Source: Anas platyrhynchos (Eukaryota; Chordata; Aves; Anseriformes; Anatidae). From it: a stretch of 64,000 nucleotides of DNA. Below the pieces are notes generated by a model that saw only the letters and a list, made by a program, of their open reading frames with translations, was not told where the DNA came from and searched no databases. Shown here in pieces: positions 46,781 through 60,213 of the stretch. The position numbers and the translations under genes were made by a program. Every line of letters begins with the position of its first letter. The first letter of the stretch is position 1. Location of the stretch: assembly GCF_047663525.1 (NCBI RefSeq), contig NC_092587.1:196227501-196291500 (forward strand), given 5' to 3'.

Positions 46781-49700
46781 TTTAGTATGCACTACAAAGT
46801 AACTTAGTGTACATTCCGATGAACTGGGGAGAAATATCTAAAACAAAAGCAACCCTCTCTTCCACTTTGTGTTGAGACAACGCCAACTTCTTTGCCATAG
46901 CTGTGCTCTCACCCTCCATTTTTCTTGGAGCTCCATGGGCCTATCACGCTTGCCCATCTCCACTGAGCCTTCTTCCATGGTAGGGTTTAGTCACTGAGTC
47001 ACCTTCCATCCCTAGGGGTTTAGTCACTCACAGTCGTAAGACTGAAACGAAAACAGAGTGCTGCCAGGTTCTAGACACATGGAGAAAAAGGTGAGGGACC
47101 TGTGAGTCAGGCAAAGACTGAGTTCTCCGCTGTGCTCTAAACTGCCAACACATTTGGCATTAGGCAAGCATGAGATGAACATTCAAAGATAATGAGGGAG
47201 TTGAGACCACAGTTGAGGCTTGTCCTTCAGCCATTACATTCCTCTAGAAGGGATAGGTTGTGCTTACTTAGGCTGCTCCAGGAAGGCTTTGTGCTCTGCA
47301 CCCTGAGCAGGCAGAAGCTCCCAAGTCCAGCAGAAGGGAAGTGCTTGGACACAACCCTCAGGATTTCATCCTGGCTGGACACCAAGCCCTTATGTGGCAT
47401 TCTGGGCTACCCTGGGAATTGTCTAATTCTTTTCTTTGAGGATATGGATCTTGGATGTGTATTTTCTGTTCTTCAATTCACCCCACTGAGACCAGATTTG
47501 TGATGCTTATAAGAAGTGCGTACACTGGTGCTCTGCATCTTGTCTGTGTATATTCCCTTTGCTTTTGACTTTAGGGAGATACAAGCCATATTTCTACTTG
47601 CAAGACACGTGTTCAATCATTTTGATACACTATCATCAAGTTACAAGCTCTTAAAAAAATCCTTGTCTCTTCTACTAAGCCATCTATTTAAATAAGATAT
47701 AATAAATTTTAATAAACATTGATATTTTCCCAAGTTTATGATTTCCTTTAACAAGCCATTTGCTGTGATCTTTGAATTACTGCCTGTAATAGATGACTTC
47801 CCTGTTGTCAGAGCTGCTTCTGTCTCAAAATGTATTAATCTAACCCACACATACACTTTAGTTAAATGTATCTTGGCAGACATCCACCACTGGAATCAAG
47901 TGCTGAACACCACAGAGTATTTTTCTAATTGGACATAAAATTCACAGTTTTATCATATGATTCTTTGCTATACAGTATGTCCAATTAGATTTAATGAGCT
48001 CATTTTCAGGACAAGTTGGCCGAAGCAGTGCTATTGTTAATTCATAGAGGCTACAGTAAAAGTCACCTGATCGATTTCTTTCCTAAATTAAATCCTTCTA
48101 AGAAATATTGTTGCTTCTTTTTTTCTTTCAGCATGTCAGTATACAAATACCTAATGTTGGAAATAAAAACTTTTCCCGTTGTGCGATTTCCAGTGATTGT
48201 TGTAGTATCCTTGCTTCTTAATGAAAACATTTTGTCAACAAAGCGTATTTTAGCTTATCAAGTACATTCTTATATCATGTTGATAAAACCAAGCTAAGTA
48301 GCATGATGTGGGGAAGAGTAGCAATGAACTGCACAAACCAGCTTGAGATCCTGTGTGAGTACCTGGCAGCTGGTGCCCAAGCTATTCAAACTACACTGCC
48401 ACCTCTAGATTTCAGTGTAAAGACATTCTTGGTTAATACCAGACAGTTTTAGTAATGTTATTCTCTGCAAATAAATAAATAAATAAATATCAAATAAATA
48501 AATAAATATGACACAATCATACTGGCTTGGACAGAAGGAAGATTCATCCACACAGCCCAAATACACTAGAGCTTGCAAGCTAAATGAGCCTGAGCTGACC
48601 CATGCTGGAACGTTCTATGTACAACAAACATAAATCAAGAGATCATAGCTGAACCTCTGGAAAGTTTAGACCATGGAAAACCACACAGATAAGGGACTTC
48701 ATTTGGCTTCCTTGACACTGCAGTGCTATCAGAGGGGACAAAGAAGCAGACCTGTAAGTTATTAGTTGAAGATACAGTGCAAAAAAACAGTCTTAACACA
48801 CAGGTGAGAAGAATGGCATTTGGAAAGAAAAAAAAAGAGATACAGATGCTTCAGACACCTTTCTGTGGCACCTTTTCTGATGGCACCTTTCCGTTTTTCT
48901 ACTAATGCCAGTGAATAGATGATGGGAGCGGGCAGGTCAACTTTCCCATGGTGAGAACAACGATGGGAGCAGCTCCATGGTATGACAGCTGCTAGAAATG
49001 ACAGCTCTGCTTCTACCTTTCTCTTCCTTGCACTCAGCTGTGTGGTCTTCTCCCAGCTCATTCACCAGGTACTTTGTTTTGACAAGGCATTTGTCCTAGT
49101 GGGATCACTTTCCACAGCTGCAAAATAGGAATAATACACCCAGTCTTGTAAAATGCTTTGAGAACTACTGGCATGAACCTCAAACAGCAATGCAAAGTGT
49201 TTTTAAGTGAAGTTTTACTTTCATAAGTTTTACTACTTGCTTTGTAACAGTTTTACAACACAAAGGCATTATGTCCTCGCCACAGTTGCTTCATTAATTA
49301 CTAGTTTGGAGGTAGTAGTAATTAAACAGTTGTGTTCTGGTTTGCACTGGATAGGTACCTGCTAATGCTTTTATACCTGGTATCCTTGCTACTTCTTCCA
49401 AAGACATTTCTAATTTATATACAGAAATAATGAGACAGAAAAATGTTAAAAGGGTTGCCTGAAAGCTACAGATCACTTCTGTCAATAATTATTTATCAGA
49501 CCACCATTTAGTCTGTGTATATTTTATTCTTCCTCACCATATATATAACAACAAATTACTTTGCAGAATGAAAGCTGCTTATTTTAAACTTACGATGCTC
49601 TCTTTGACCTGTCACAAACAATGAGCATAGTGGAGAATAGTGGAGGATATATGCACATTTCACACGTAATAATATTTTGGTGTTAATTTATTTATATGCA

Positions 49701-52700
49701 TCTGGGTGCTTTCCCAATATAATAGACCAGTCTTCCTTCCATAATGAAAGCAGTCATGGGAAACTTGCTAGAGGTGCTGTAATGAAAGACGATATATTAC
49801 GATATGTCTTTAGCAGAGTGGGTTAAGCATGAGTACCTTGTGTATTAACTGTTTGTTTCACCTGTGCAGTACAAATTTAGCACTAACAGTAACACCGTAT
49901 TAGCATTTTGCACAGCAAAGAGTCAACATAACTAAATATCCGTGTCACAACCCCAGAGAGAGGAGAATGTCATTAACCTCTTTTACAGATGAGGAGGCAG
50001 TGTTGGATTAGCATTGCAACTCCACTGATTTCCATGGAGTTATTCCACATTTACACCAGTAGAAATGATACTAACAGTAGTCCCCCAAAGATTAAGCCAT
50101 TTGTTTATGGTTATCCAGTCACACAGCTGCACACTCAGGATTAGAAACTCAAGACATCCTTGTTTCTTTCCCTGTTATTATGAGGCTTGCTCCTGAAATA
50201 GCATCCTTATACCTTTAGCTAGGATAATATAAAAACAAACAAACAACAACAAAAACAGAATCTTACCTTGTTCTACCACTTGTGCCTAGAAATAATTGCC
50301 CTGTGTCTAGGTTTGCATCTTATGGAAATAAATGAAGAATAAATTATTTTTCATGAACTTCCACTTGACCAGCAATGTGAATGTTTTTCTAGGTAAATTT
50401 AACAGCAGCAAAGAAAAATGGGCTTCTGAAGATTGCCAATGAGCAAAGAATGTGAGTTAAAAGCCTTTTTATATGCAAATACTTTATTATGTTTTTTTTT
50501 TTTCCTTTTTTTTTTTCTTTCAATTTTTCAAAAGCAAATGCACAATGGGACATCAGTTATTTCGATTTACATATGAATACTGAGAATTCACTTTTCACTT
50601 ACAGCTATTCCAGGCCCTGGTGGTACCTGTCAGCATTTGAGGTCTGGAGTAAAGTGGGAGTGTGCTGACTCCTCTAGACTGAGTGCTCTGCAGAAATTAA
50701 GAGCCTTCGCTGTTTCTGCAAAAATAGAAAACCATTTTGCAAAATATCTGTTCATTTCCAAGTGAGTGGTAGTAACAGCATTATTTGTGAAGCAGCACAA
50801 CTTGAAAACACTTACAACTACAACTATCATGTCTCCTAGTTAATTTATTTCCAATTTATACATTATAAAAATGCTTAACTGGCAGCTATAGTATACTCAC
50901 TGCAAGTCTGGGAACTAGAGCTGAAATTCAGCTTTACACCAAGGATCGGTACTGAGCTTCATGCGTGAGCCTTATTCAAAACAAGGTTATGTCCTTCTCA
51001 CCATTTTCCTTATTCTGAGTGGCACTTATGGGTTGAATGGTCATGGACTGCACTGGTTGCTTCCCTTGCCATGGCCAAGTCGTACCCTAAGTGTTCAAAT
51101 TCCTTCTTGAAATTAGGTAGGAAGGTAACTGTAACCAATTCTTGAGTATTTGAGATGAAATAATGCTGGATCTGCAAACTGCAAAACTGCTTTCTGCATC
51201 AGAAACCAACATGAAGGCCAAATTGTATGAAACAGTTCAGTGACACCAGTGACTCTATGCATATGTAAATTTATAGAGAAGCTGGTCTGCTGAAATTCAA
51301 ATTAATATTTCAATTGGATTTAATATTCTTTATATTTATTGATATTTAAAATCTGAAAATCTAAATAGGAAATAAAACATTTATTTATTCAGACATTGTT
51401 TCTCACATTAAACTCCTTCCAAAGGTAAGGCTACAAGAAAATGAATTATGCTGAAGTCATTGCACGACCAACTTTGAGTCAGAAAATTAAATCAAATCAA
51501 ATTTTATCAGAACTCTGTAGAACAGTCTATTTCCAAAACTTTGCAGAAGTGACAATAAGGCAAGGAAACCCCAATAATCTGAAAAATCAAATGCAGAATT
51601 TTTAGAAGTATGTATTGATTTATAGTAGTACTTACATATAGTAGTACTTATGCTCATGTAAGTAAAGATTACTGTAAATTTGCCAAAGCATTCACTTAGA
51701 ATAATAATTAATATTCAAAACCTGAACTTGTAAAGGGATTTTGGAAAATACTTATCACTGTTTCATTATTCCTATCACCCATAAGTGCTGCTTTTCTTTC
51801 TCTATCAGAGATGCCTCTTTCCTAATACAGCTTATCATCAGGTGGGATTTTTATCCGTCTTGCATGCAAGACTTGAATGCATGAGAGATGCTGGCAAGTC
51901 TAAAATTTTGTGTGGAAGACTTTTCCTTTGTAAGCAGTAATGACAACCTTGCTATAGAACTGTGTAGAAAGCCTTTGGATTTCCTGGTTTTAGTTAAACA
52001 GCCTAGAAGGTGAATCCTGTCTCATTGGCTGATGCTTGCTTATTCACCTTTATTTCTAATTAATTGTGCTAATAAAACACAATGGGTTTTAGGTGCTAAA
52101 TACAGAGAATGAGATAAATTCTCCCCAGGGAAAATTTATGATTTATATGTGGATCTTTAGTCTTACATGGTGGGGAAGTGACCACATCCAGCGCTGTCCT
52201 TTCTCTGCCTTCTCCTAGCACGGCTTGCAGGTGGATCAGCTCACAGCCCGACATCACAGCAGACCATTCTTTTTCAGGCTCAGCATACCACCAGGTGTGC
52301 AGTGTGAATAACTTATCCAGGGGTTGCATTCACCCAACATTTAAAGCACTCAGCCTCCTGTTAAGCTTGCTTTCTAGCATGGGTTTGGCATAATAGAAAC
52401 TGGCAAGTCAGCCTGGGAGATGACAGGATCAGGCCAGTGCTTAACCAAGAGTACAGAATTTGGATTCCTTCAGAATTATGCTCTGTTAGCTGGCCTTGTG
52501 GGTTTCAAAAGCACAGAGCAGGAACTGAGCAAAATTTCAGCTGCCAAGGTGAGTTTCTTTACATGGTTTATCTTACAAATTCCTTGGGAAACACAGTATA
52601 AAGTGCTCTAGGATGGTTGCTTGCACAACTGCTGCAGTAGCAGCCAAACGAATGAATCACAGCAAACGTGGTCCTAATGTCCTACGTCTCACCACTTAGA

Positions 52701-53149
52701 TAAAATTTATTTTGGCAACAAAAGATGGCTGGGAGTCTGAAACTCTTTTTGGATAAAGTAATGCCTCCAGTCCAAAACCAAGAATTTCCACATCCCCTCT
52801 ATTTGAAGACTCCCATGGCTGTGATGCAGGCAGGGAAGTCAGAGGATATGAGTCCTAATCCCAGCTCTTCCACAAACCTTTGTTTTTTACTGGGGCAAAC
52901 CAAGCAAGGGCTGCTCCAACTCCTTCTGCAGACAGTGGGATCAACTCCAGTTGACTTCGCTGAGGTTGGTTCAGGCCCTTAATCTCTCTGAACACATTTC
53001 CTTTTGAACAAGCAGCAGGTATCGATATTACCAGAGAAAAGGAGGGCGACATGAATCAATTTCCAAACAAAAGAGATTTAGGGGCTAGCTGGAATAAAGC
53101 ACATCCATTTTCTTTAAAGCTAATGAGTAGCATGATCCGATAATAATTT
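46781..53149. other. Intergenic, no gene seen
   Basis: No exon or RNA gene recognised. Simple repeats: (AAAT)n at 48469-48508 and T tracts at 50492-50520. A near-duplicate TAGTAGTACTTA pair lies at about 51624-51652. The segment 47640-47940 is AT-rich with little repeat character and could be a conserved non-coding element, but this cannot be tested here. Confidence 0.55.
48469..48508. repeat. (AAAT)n microsatellite
   Basis: Two blocks of AAAT repeats interrupted by ATC. Confidence 0.95.
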
Positions 53150-53300
53150 TATCTTACACTTTTCATAAAGCTCTTAAGGCATTTCATAATCAATTAACAG
53201 CTCAAGCACGTCATCATTACAGAACATTTTGCAATAATCCATTAGGAATTAATGGAGAGCGAGCATTCCAGCACCATTAAACAAACTGCTACACGGCTAG
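53150..53300. promoter_or_regulatory. Candidate enhancer with homeodomain palindrome
   Basis: Several TAAT/ATTA cores cluster here, including AATCAATTAACAGC at about 53190 and the palindrome CCATTA-GGAAT-TAATGG (53239-53255). There is no repeat signature. This looks like developmental non-coding elements of vertebrates, but conservation was not tested. Confidence 0.3.
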
Positions 53301-54026
53301 GATTCACGCCAACCAGACAGGCTTTGAATTTTCTAACGAAGATTATGACCTGCATGCATATTGCCAGGACTTGCTATTCCCCACCACCTGCAATCTTTGT
53401 TTTGTTTTGTTTAGCCTTTTCTCTTTCCTCTGGTGAGATTAATAACATCCAGTCTCGCTGTGCCACATTACCTTTGATTCAAATATTTAGGCCAAGATGG
53501 ATCATAGGAAATGCAATATGAGGTAGTTATATTTCTGGAATGGAAATCAGTCCCTAAAGTGGTTTCATGTATTTCTGAAGTATCTCTTAACCACTCTGTG
53601 AATATGGCTTTTAAATACACATTTGTTGACTCTTAAGTCTTACTACACCTCCATTTTTTTTCCAAGTTAATTGTCCTGGATGCATCCCTATCTCCTCAAA
53701 TGAAGCTCAGCAGGATGGAGAGAGCACCTATGCAAGTATTTCCTGGCTCTTGCCAGATCTAGCAATTAAGTGTGTGGCTCCCACGGGTACTTAGAGCAGC
53801 AGCAATGCATTTAGGCTCCTTACAGCACAGAGACAGTCTGGATCTAAAATTCAAGCTTGCACTTAAACAGCTCCCTCGTCTGGCAAGCAGTAGGCTGTTC
53901 CCTTCCCATGTGAGCTGATTCTCATCCTCTGCCCAGCAACAGTTTGTCCCTATCTGCAGCAACAGTTTAATGTAAGCATCTTGCCCTGAGATCAGCAGCA
54001 GGGATTTTCAGTGTGATTTACAAGGG
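53301..54026. other. Intergenic, no gene seen
   Basis: No exon or repeat family recognised. Contains a short TTTGT tract near 53399. Confidence 0.6.

Positions 54027-54066
<40 letters not shown>
54027..54066. repeat. Uninterrupted A40 run
   Basis: Forty consecutive A on the plus strand. Nothing recognisable as a retrotransposon precedes it, so it is either a young tail of an unrecognised insertion or a simple homopolymer expansion. Confidence 0.97.
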
Positions 54067-54069
<3 letters not shown>

Positions 54070-57000
54070 GCTTCTTCAAAGATTAAAACTCCTTTAGATG
54101 TCTGACGCTGGGCGCCCATACTGACAGCATCACATGGGAGGTAACTTTTAAGCGGTTTAAACAAGACATGTTTTCTGTTGTACAAAGACAGCACATGGGT
54201 CTATTATTAATATTTTGCATGAGAGGCATGGCAGTTTCCCCACCGTTATGCCAGACAATATGGTTTGATTGCTGCTGCCTCCTGTCAAGACTCCAACTGT
54301 AAATATATAATGTGAAGAGAAGTGCATCAACACAGATAAGGATGCGATGAGGTAGTTAAAACAATGCGGGGGTAATTAAGGATTGGTATCTATACAACGA
54401 GCAAAACAAGCCTACTGTGTTCAAGGTATGATTAGCACTGCAGGATTGTAAGACTACCAATTATACATACTCTGAACAAAGTTGAAGGAGAAAAATCATC
54501 TTAAAAGAGGAAAGTTTGACACTAAATGCTGCACGTTGGGAATGTTTAATTTATTTAAAGGTTTTCAGGAGAGGTTTTCTGCCAAGCAGAACCAGGAACA
54601 GAAGATGGGGTTTGCAGCTGCCATAGCAGCAAGTTATATAGTGAGAGGCCACTCTGATCTTTTTGCTAACATGTACTGCATTGTTATTATGTGCTCAGAC
54701 CTATGGCAAATGTAGCAATAAGAAAGGGGAACAAATGCCAGTGGCAGAAAAAGCTAGCAGCAACAGATTACATAAAACATGAGGAATTCTTCTTGTGCAT
54801 GCCACACTTGTAATAAATAAATAAATAATATATAAAAAAAATGAGCTCCGTCTTTCTCTGCACCGAAAAATGATGAAGCAGTGCCTAGAAGAGCAGTGCT
54901 AAACCTCGAATTGCTCTTATTAATGCTATACCATGCAACTTCAAAAGCAACCTGCTCCGGAAGGTGCCAGAATGCAAGCGATGGAGTGAGGTTTTCTGTT
55001 AGGTTTCTGATCCCTGACTACTGTTCTTCTGCATTTTTTTTTTTTTTTTTTTTTTTTAGAGATTGTCTTTGGTACCCTGCAGCTTTGCAAGGATTGGTGA
55101 CTCCTGTGTCCAGCTGCACTTCTTTGACTCTTCTGGAAAGTCATTGATTCATGAGTCTTTAATTCTATATTTACAAAGTGATGATCCCTCTCCTTTGGAG
55201 AAGAAATCCTCTGTGCACACAGCTGTTGGGTTATATCCCCAGCTGGCAGTGTGGGAAAAAGGGAACTGGGGAATAGGTGGAAGCATTTACTCTCATTGGC
55301 TTCAAATGGCACGTACAACCAATAAAGAAAATCTCCTTTCAAAAGATAAAGGAAAACTGAATGAAACATTTCCCTCCAAAAGATACACTGCATCTCCTTC
55401 TCCCTCCTGCTAATCATGCCTTGTCCTGTACACGCTGTCATCATGTCTCTTTTAGACGAGGGGGATACTTGTGCAGTGCTAGCTTCGCTCAAACTGAGAA
55501 TATTCTTACTTTATTTCCCAAAGTGAATGTATCAATTGAACCAGCTCGTCAACTGGAAATTGCTGTGCTGTGAGCCAACCCAAGCTTTCTGTGTTGTCAA
55601 CGGAATGATGCAGATTGCTGACAAGCTCGACAAAACAGGCCATTTCGCAGTTGTGAGCTGCAGAGGGATGGAGCCAAAGCAGGCTGCCAGCAGTGTGCTT
55701 TCCCAAAGAGCTACTGCTGCACACCCCCCTCGTGATACTACAAGCTTTAGGGGCGCTCTACCCTCATTCCTTCTGCTTGGAAAAAAAAAAAATATACTGC
55801 AGTGATTTTTCTAAGTAACGATTAACACCAGAGGAAGGAATATTAATGTCAGCAGTGGTCCTGTGACTAACGTACTGCTGGGAGGCTGCTTAGATTAGAT
55901 TCAAGGCTAAGCTCTGCTGGATGGTCCTGATAAGTCCTTCCTAGCTAACAGCTCTCTGATAAGGAGCCTGGATTTGAATTCAGTCCAGGACACAAACGGC
56001 CCAGTTGCTTCTTTTGGCTGAAAGGTTTGAGGTTGTTTTCCCACAAAGTGCCATAATGACCAGGTCACAGAGCACTCTGAGTGTCTCTCTTGACCACCTT
56101 TGTTGTCCTCTAGGTGGAGAATAATCAGCATTCACTGGGATCTGAGAAACTATGGCTCTGAAATGTAGTGATTGAGGTAGGCATTTGGAGAGGGATGGGC
56201 TTTCTTATCTGTTCTCCAGGAAATGTATGACTTTTAATTTACTAACTATGTGACTGAACATTTATGATGAATGCTGGATAGGAAATGTACAATGACACAG
56301 GCTTAAATTTGGTCATAACACTACTTGAAGCCAAACTGCTGTGGTAAAGGAGCATCTTTTCTACTTACTTTTCTGACGTGGATCTGGTGCCTTCTGAAGT
56401 AACTTCAAATTGTGGTCAGTGCTACACTCCTGGGTAATTCCCATTTCTGTAGGGTTAAGAACAACGGCACATGGTCAGTGTGCTGGAGGAGTACCTTCCT
56501 CTGACTACAGCTAAAGAACGAGGCAGCTACAGGCTCCTTGGATGCACTGGGGGATGTTTAAGCATTTTAAATTAGCTCCTGTTACATTGCTGGGCAATAA
56601 AACTGGGATATGGCAAATCTCAATAGGTCTCTAAAAAGTGAAACTTATTTCCAATCTTTTTTTTAATGATCTTGACACAAGGATTTTGAGTTATAACATT
56701 TTGCAAAAATGATTGATTCAATATTCAGGAATTAGTAAAAGATTCCTATTGGTTTCAGAGGCTGACAGAAATTACCCACTCCAAACCTGCAGAGTTCATC
56801 TTTGAAAATCAGTGATAGACGAGACTAGTTATACTTTTTTTATTGAAACAATTATCTTTGGAAAGTGCCATTTCTACAGAAGTGGAGTTTTTATGTGAAA
56901 CTATCAATTTCATAACAATTTCTATTAGGAAATAGTTGAAATCTTCCTCTTTCAGTATTCCCCACATGAGACACGTTGATTTTTATCTTCAATAGTCTTT

Positions 57001-60000
57001 GCCATTTAGCAACAAAGCTCATATAAGAAAAGTTTAAATTGAAACAAAAGATTTGGATTAGGTTAAGTTAAGACATCTAAACTCACCTACAATTAATCAA
57101 TTAATTTATTTTTATCTAACAAATTAACAGAGACAATTCTTAGCCCCCTCATCTCCCCACTGATCAAAGAATAAAAAATAAAATGAAATAAATAAAAATC
57201 CCTCATCCGTCTTGGAATACAGAAAACTTCCATCCCACTGGGAAAAAGAAGAGTTTCCTTCAAGATTTACAGACTGAGAAAAGCATTTCCCAGCCAACTG
57301 TAAGAAATAGACTATTGTGTCTCAGAGCAGTAAATACAGTTTGCAGATCTTGCATCTGTTTTTTGTTTATAGTGATGGCAAGATATCTGTATAGATAGAT
57401 AAGTCAGGTTTTCCATGACAACAGCGTGCACTTCTACATTTCTAGCCAGTAGTGGTGGTTCTTGAAAACACAAGAATAAAAGAATACAGACAAGAACCTT
57501 ACAAAACAAGCAACCAACCAAACAAAAAACCAGCAAGAATCCAAAGAGAAAGAATTAGGTAATGCATAGAGTAGCTGAGCTTGTTCAAGTAGGTAATTGT
57601 GTTAGTATTGACTCAGTGTAACCATATCTCGTTCATAAATGAATGCTTTGCATGACTGGTTTTCTCTGAGTATAAATGCATTGGATTTTTTCTTGTTATT
57701 GAATTTTATAGAAAAAATAACACAACAGTATAGCACTCCAGCTACATAGATGGAAGTGAAAAGAGCTAATCTCTAATATTTCCGTATGAAGAGCATACAT
57801 AGCAATGAATCTGAATGTAACCAGAGATTATTTCAACTGCTAGGGTGCATAATCATACTTAACTCCACTGGAAAAGATCCCAAACAAGAACTACAAACCT
57901 GAAACTGCTAGGAATGCACTATTACAAATACCCTTCCACCTGACTGTGAATTTCCACATGGGTCTAGTTTCAAAACAGCATTTCACGCCCATCTCGCCGT
58001 TGTGAGATTGCTCCCATAGCCGAGTAGCACCTACTCATGCAAGTTATTAGATTGAAGGAGAAAGGATTTAGGAGTGTCTCCCCCCTTCATTTCTTTCAAC
58101 ATTGCAATAAAGTGCAATATCTATCTTTGCATTATAAATATAAAACCTTGGAGGGAAGAAAGGTTATGGACTTAGACTCTGAGATCCTCAGGACTGAACA
58201 TTCACAGATACAATATCAGATATTACAACCATGATATAATATGGAGAAATACTTTAGAAATGAGTTCAGGCAAAACTGATGAAATGAGACGGAATCTCTT
58301 ACATTTTTCCTAAAATCTCAAAGTCAGACATTAAAAAATAAAAAAGGTTTTAAGTCTGGAATTAAACTTGCATAGTTTTCTGAGGGACAGGTCTTTACTG
58401 ACTAGTTCCATTTGCACAAGACTACAACCCTCAGACTGCCCAAGCTTTCAAGAAATGTGCTAGTTAGAAAGGTAAACACCAAGGGGTTGGTTAACTCACC
58501 AAATTCTCTTCAGCTGGAATTAAACAGGAACCAAACATTCTGTCTTTACCATTATATGTATGAAAGTGTCCTATGGTGCCATCATCAGTGATATCTCCAG
58601 AAGTAGCTGATCTACAGCCAAAATCTATTCCATTCATCCACCCAACTGCAAGCATAATTTCCTGGCACCCTCCCTTCTGACAGAAACACCCACGTCCACC
58701 TTGCTGTCCAAGCCTTAGTGATCTCTCTTCCTAAGTCCAAAGCTGGCTTGTGAACAAGATGTACCAACCAGCCAGTCTGAAATCTTTTCCCATGGACTCC
58801 CTCTCCAGTCCATGCAATCCAGCATCTCATCCTTGATGGTGTTGATGGAAGAGGAAAAGATAAGTAAAATAAAAAGTAAAGTAAAGATAAGTAAAATAAA
58901 GCTACATCTGCCCAGTTCTGCATAGGCAAGTGAGGGGGCAAGGAAGAGAAAACTTCCTGATCACTTCAGGGAATTGAGACTCAAGGTATGAAAATTATTT
59001 ACTTTGTACCATGAGCACAGTAAGGACCACAAGCACAATTCTGCTCACCATGTAAGGACCCATGAAGAAACACTCCCCAGATTCATATTTTCTGAGACCG
59101 AAAGGAACTGCAATGTCTCCAGCTCATAACCCCAGCATGCAGGCTGTACATTTCTTCCAGATGACTAATGCATATTTTATAAAGAGGATATTAACACTTA
59201 CTTTAAAAAAAACTTAAATTATATGAATCTATGGTTTCCTTGCTAAGGCATCCTACTGTTTAATTATTCTCACAGATTGTGTTTTATTTCAGGGTTGAAT
59301 CGATCCCACTTTGACTTAAAGCTTTTGCTTTTTGCTATGTCATCACATGTGAAGGGTTGTCGTAAAGAATTATAGTGACACCTATGTCAAAAAAAGCACA
59401 CGACCCCTCTCTCTGTTAAATATGCTAAGGACAAAGCTGGATAATATTGCTATGTGATTTTCTAACATTGTCTGGGGATACCTACACTCACTAATTATAT
59501 TATTTTGCTTCCCTGGTCACTGTGAGATGATCATCAGTGAAGCAGGAGGAAGCAGAAGGCTCTGTAATGTGCCAGAAAGAATAAAGGGCATGCTGTAAAC
59601 AGTATCTGTGTGCCAAATGCTACCGGACCTTTCAACAGATCATTGAGCAGTCAACAGCTCTGGCCTGGAATTAGGCTGATTGTTTAGAGAAAAAGTCCTC
59701 AACTGAATCAGCCTTTTGGATATCTGGCTGCTACGATTTAGGAAAAATACAGAAAAGCTCACAGCATTACGATGTTTATATACATAAGGGAGGCAAAAAA
59801 GCTGCTGAAAGTCATGGAACTGCACATTAACTTTTAAAACCAAAAGCTTTTTGTCCTCTAACACTGAAAATAGCATACCGAAGAAAACACAACAGCAGAA
59901 GAAGATTATGACTGGTGTGAGAATTGTAAAAGGAACAACAGTAGGTGCTTGCACATTAAGTCAAACTATACCCCAAAGTAATCACGGATATGTAAGTTAA

Positions 60001-60147
60001 TAGAATTCATTTGCACTTGATTCTTTAAAAGTCTCAACTCTTCCTGTAAATAGATGAATGCGTTCAGTTCCTAAAGATCAACAGGAGTTGAAAGCTTTTA
60101 GTAACTTGGAGGAAGCTGCTCAGCACTACATGACTGTTTATAGACCC
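54067..60147. other. Intergenic, no gene seen
   Basis: No supported exon. The segment 54070-54440 lacks repeat character and could be a conserved element. A T24 run is at 55034-55057, AAAT repeats at about 54813-54825, and a GTAAA-type tandem at 58858-58902. The 183-codon minus frame at 54941-55492 runs through the T tract and is not convincing. Confidence 0.55.
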
Positions 60148-60213
60148 AGTCTATATATATACATGCAGTCTATATATCTATATATAGAGTCTATATATCT
60201 ATCTATAGTCTGT
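60148..60213. repeat. AGTCTATATAT tandem repeat, four diverged copies
   Basis: AGTCTATA starts at 60148, 60167, 60188 and 60207, giving a period of 19-21 bp. Confidence 0.8.

Noticed and set aside
54941..55492. 183-codon minus-strand frame
   Set aside because: Contains a poly-lysine run from the T tract, no family resemblance, no splice context.
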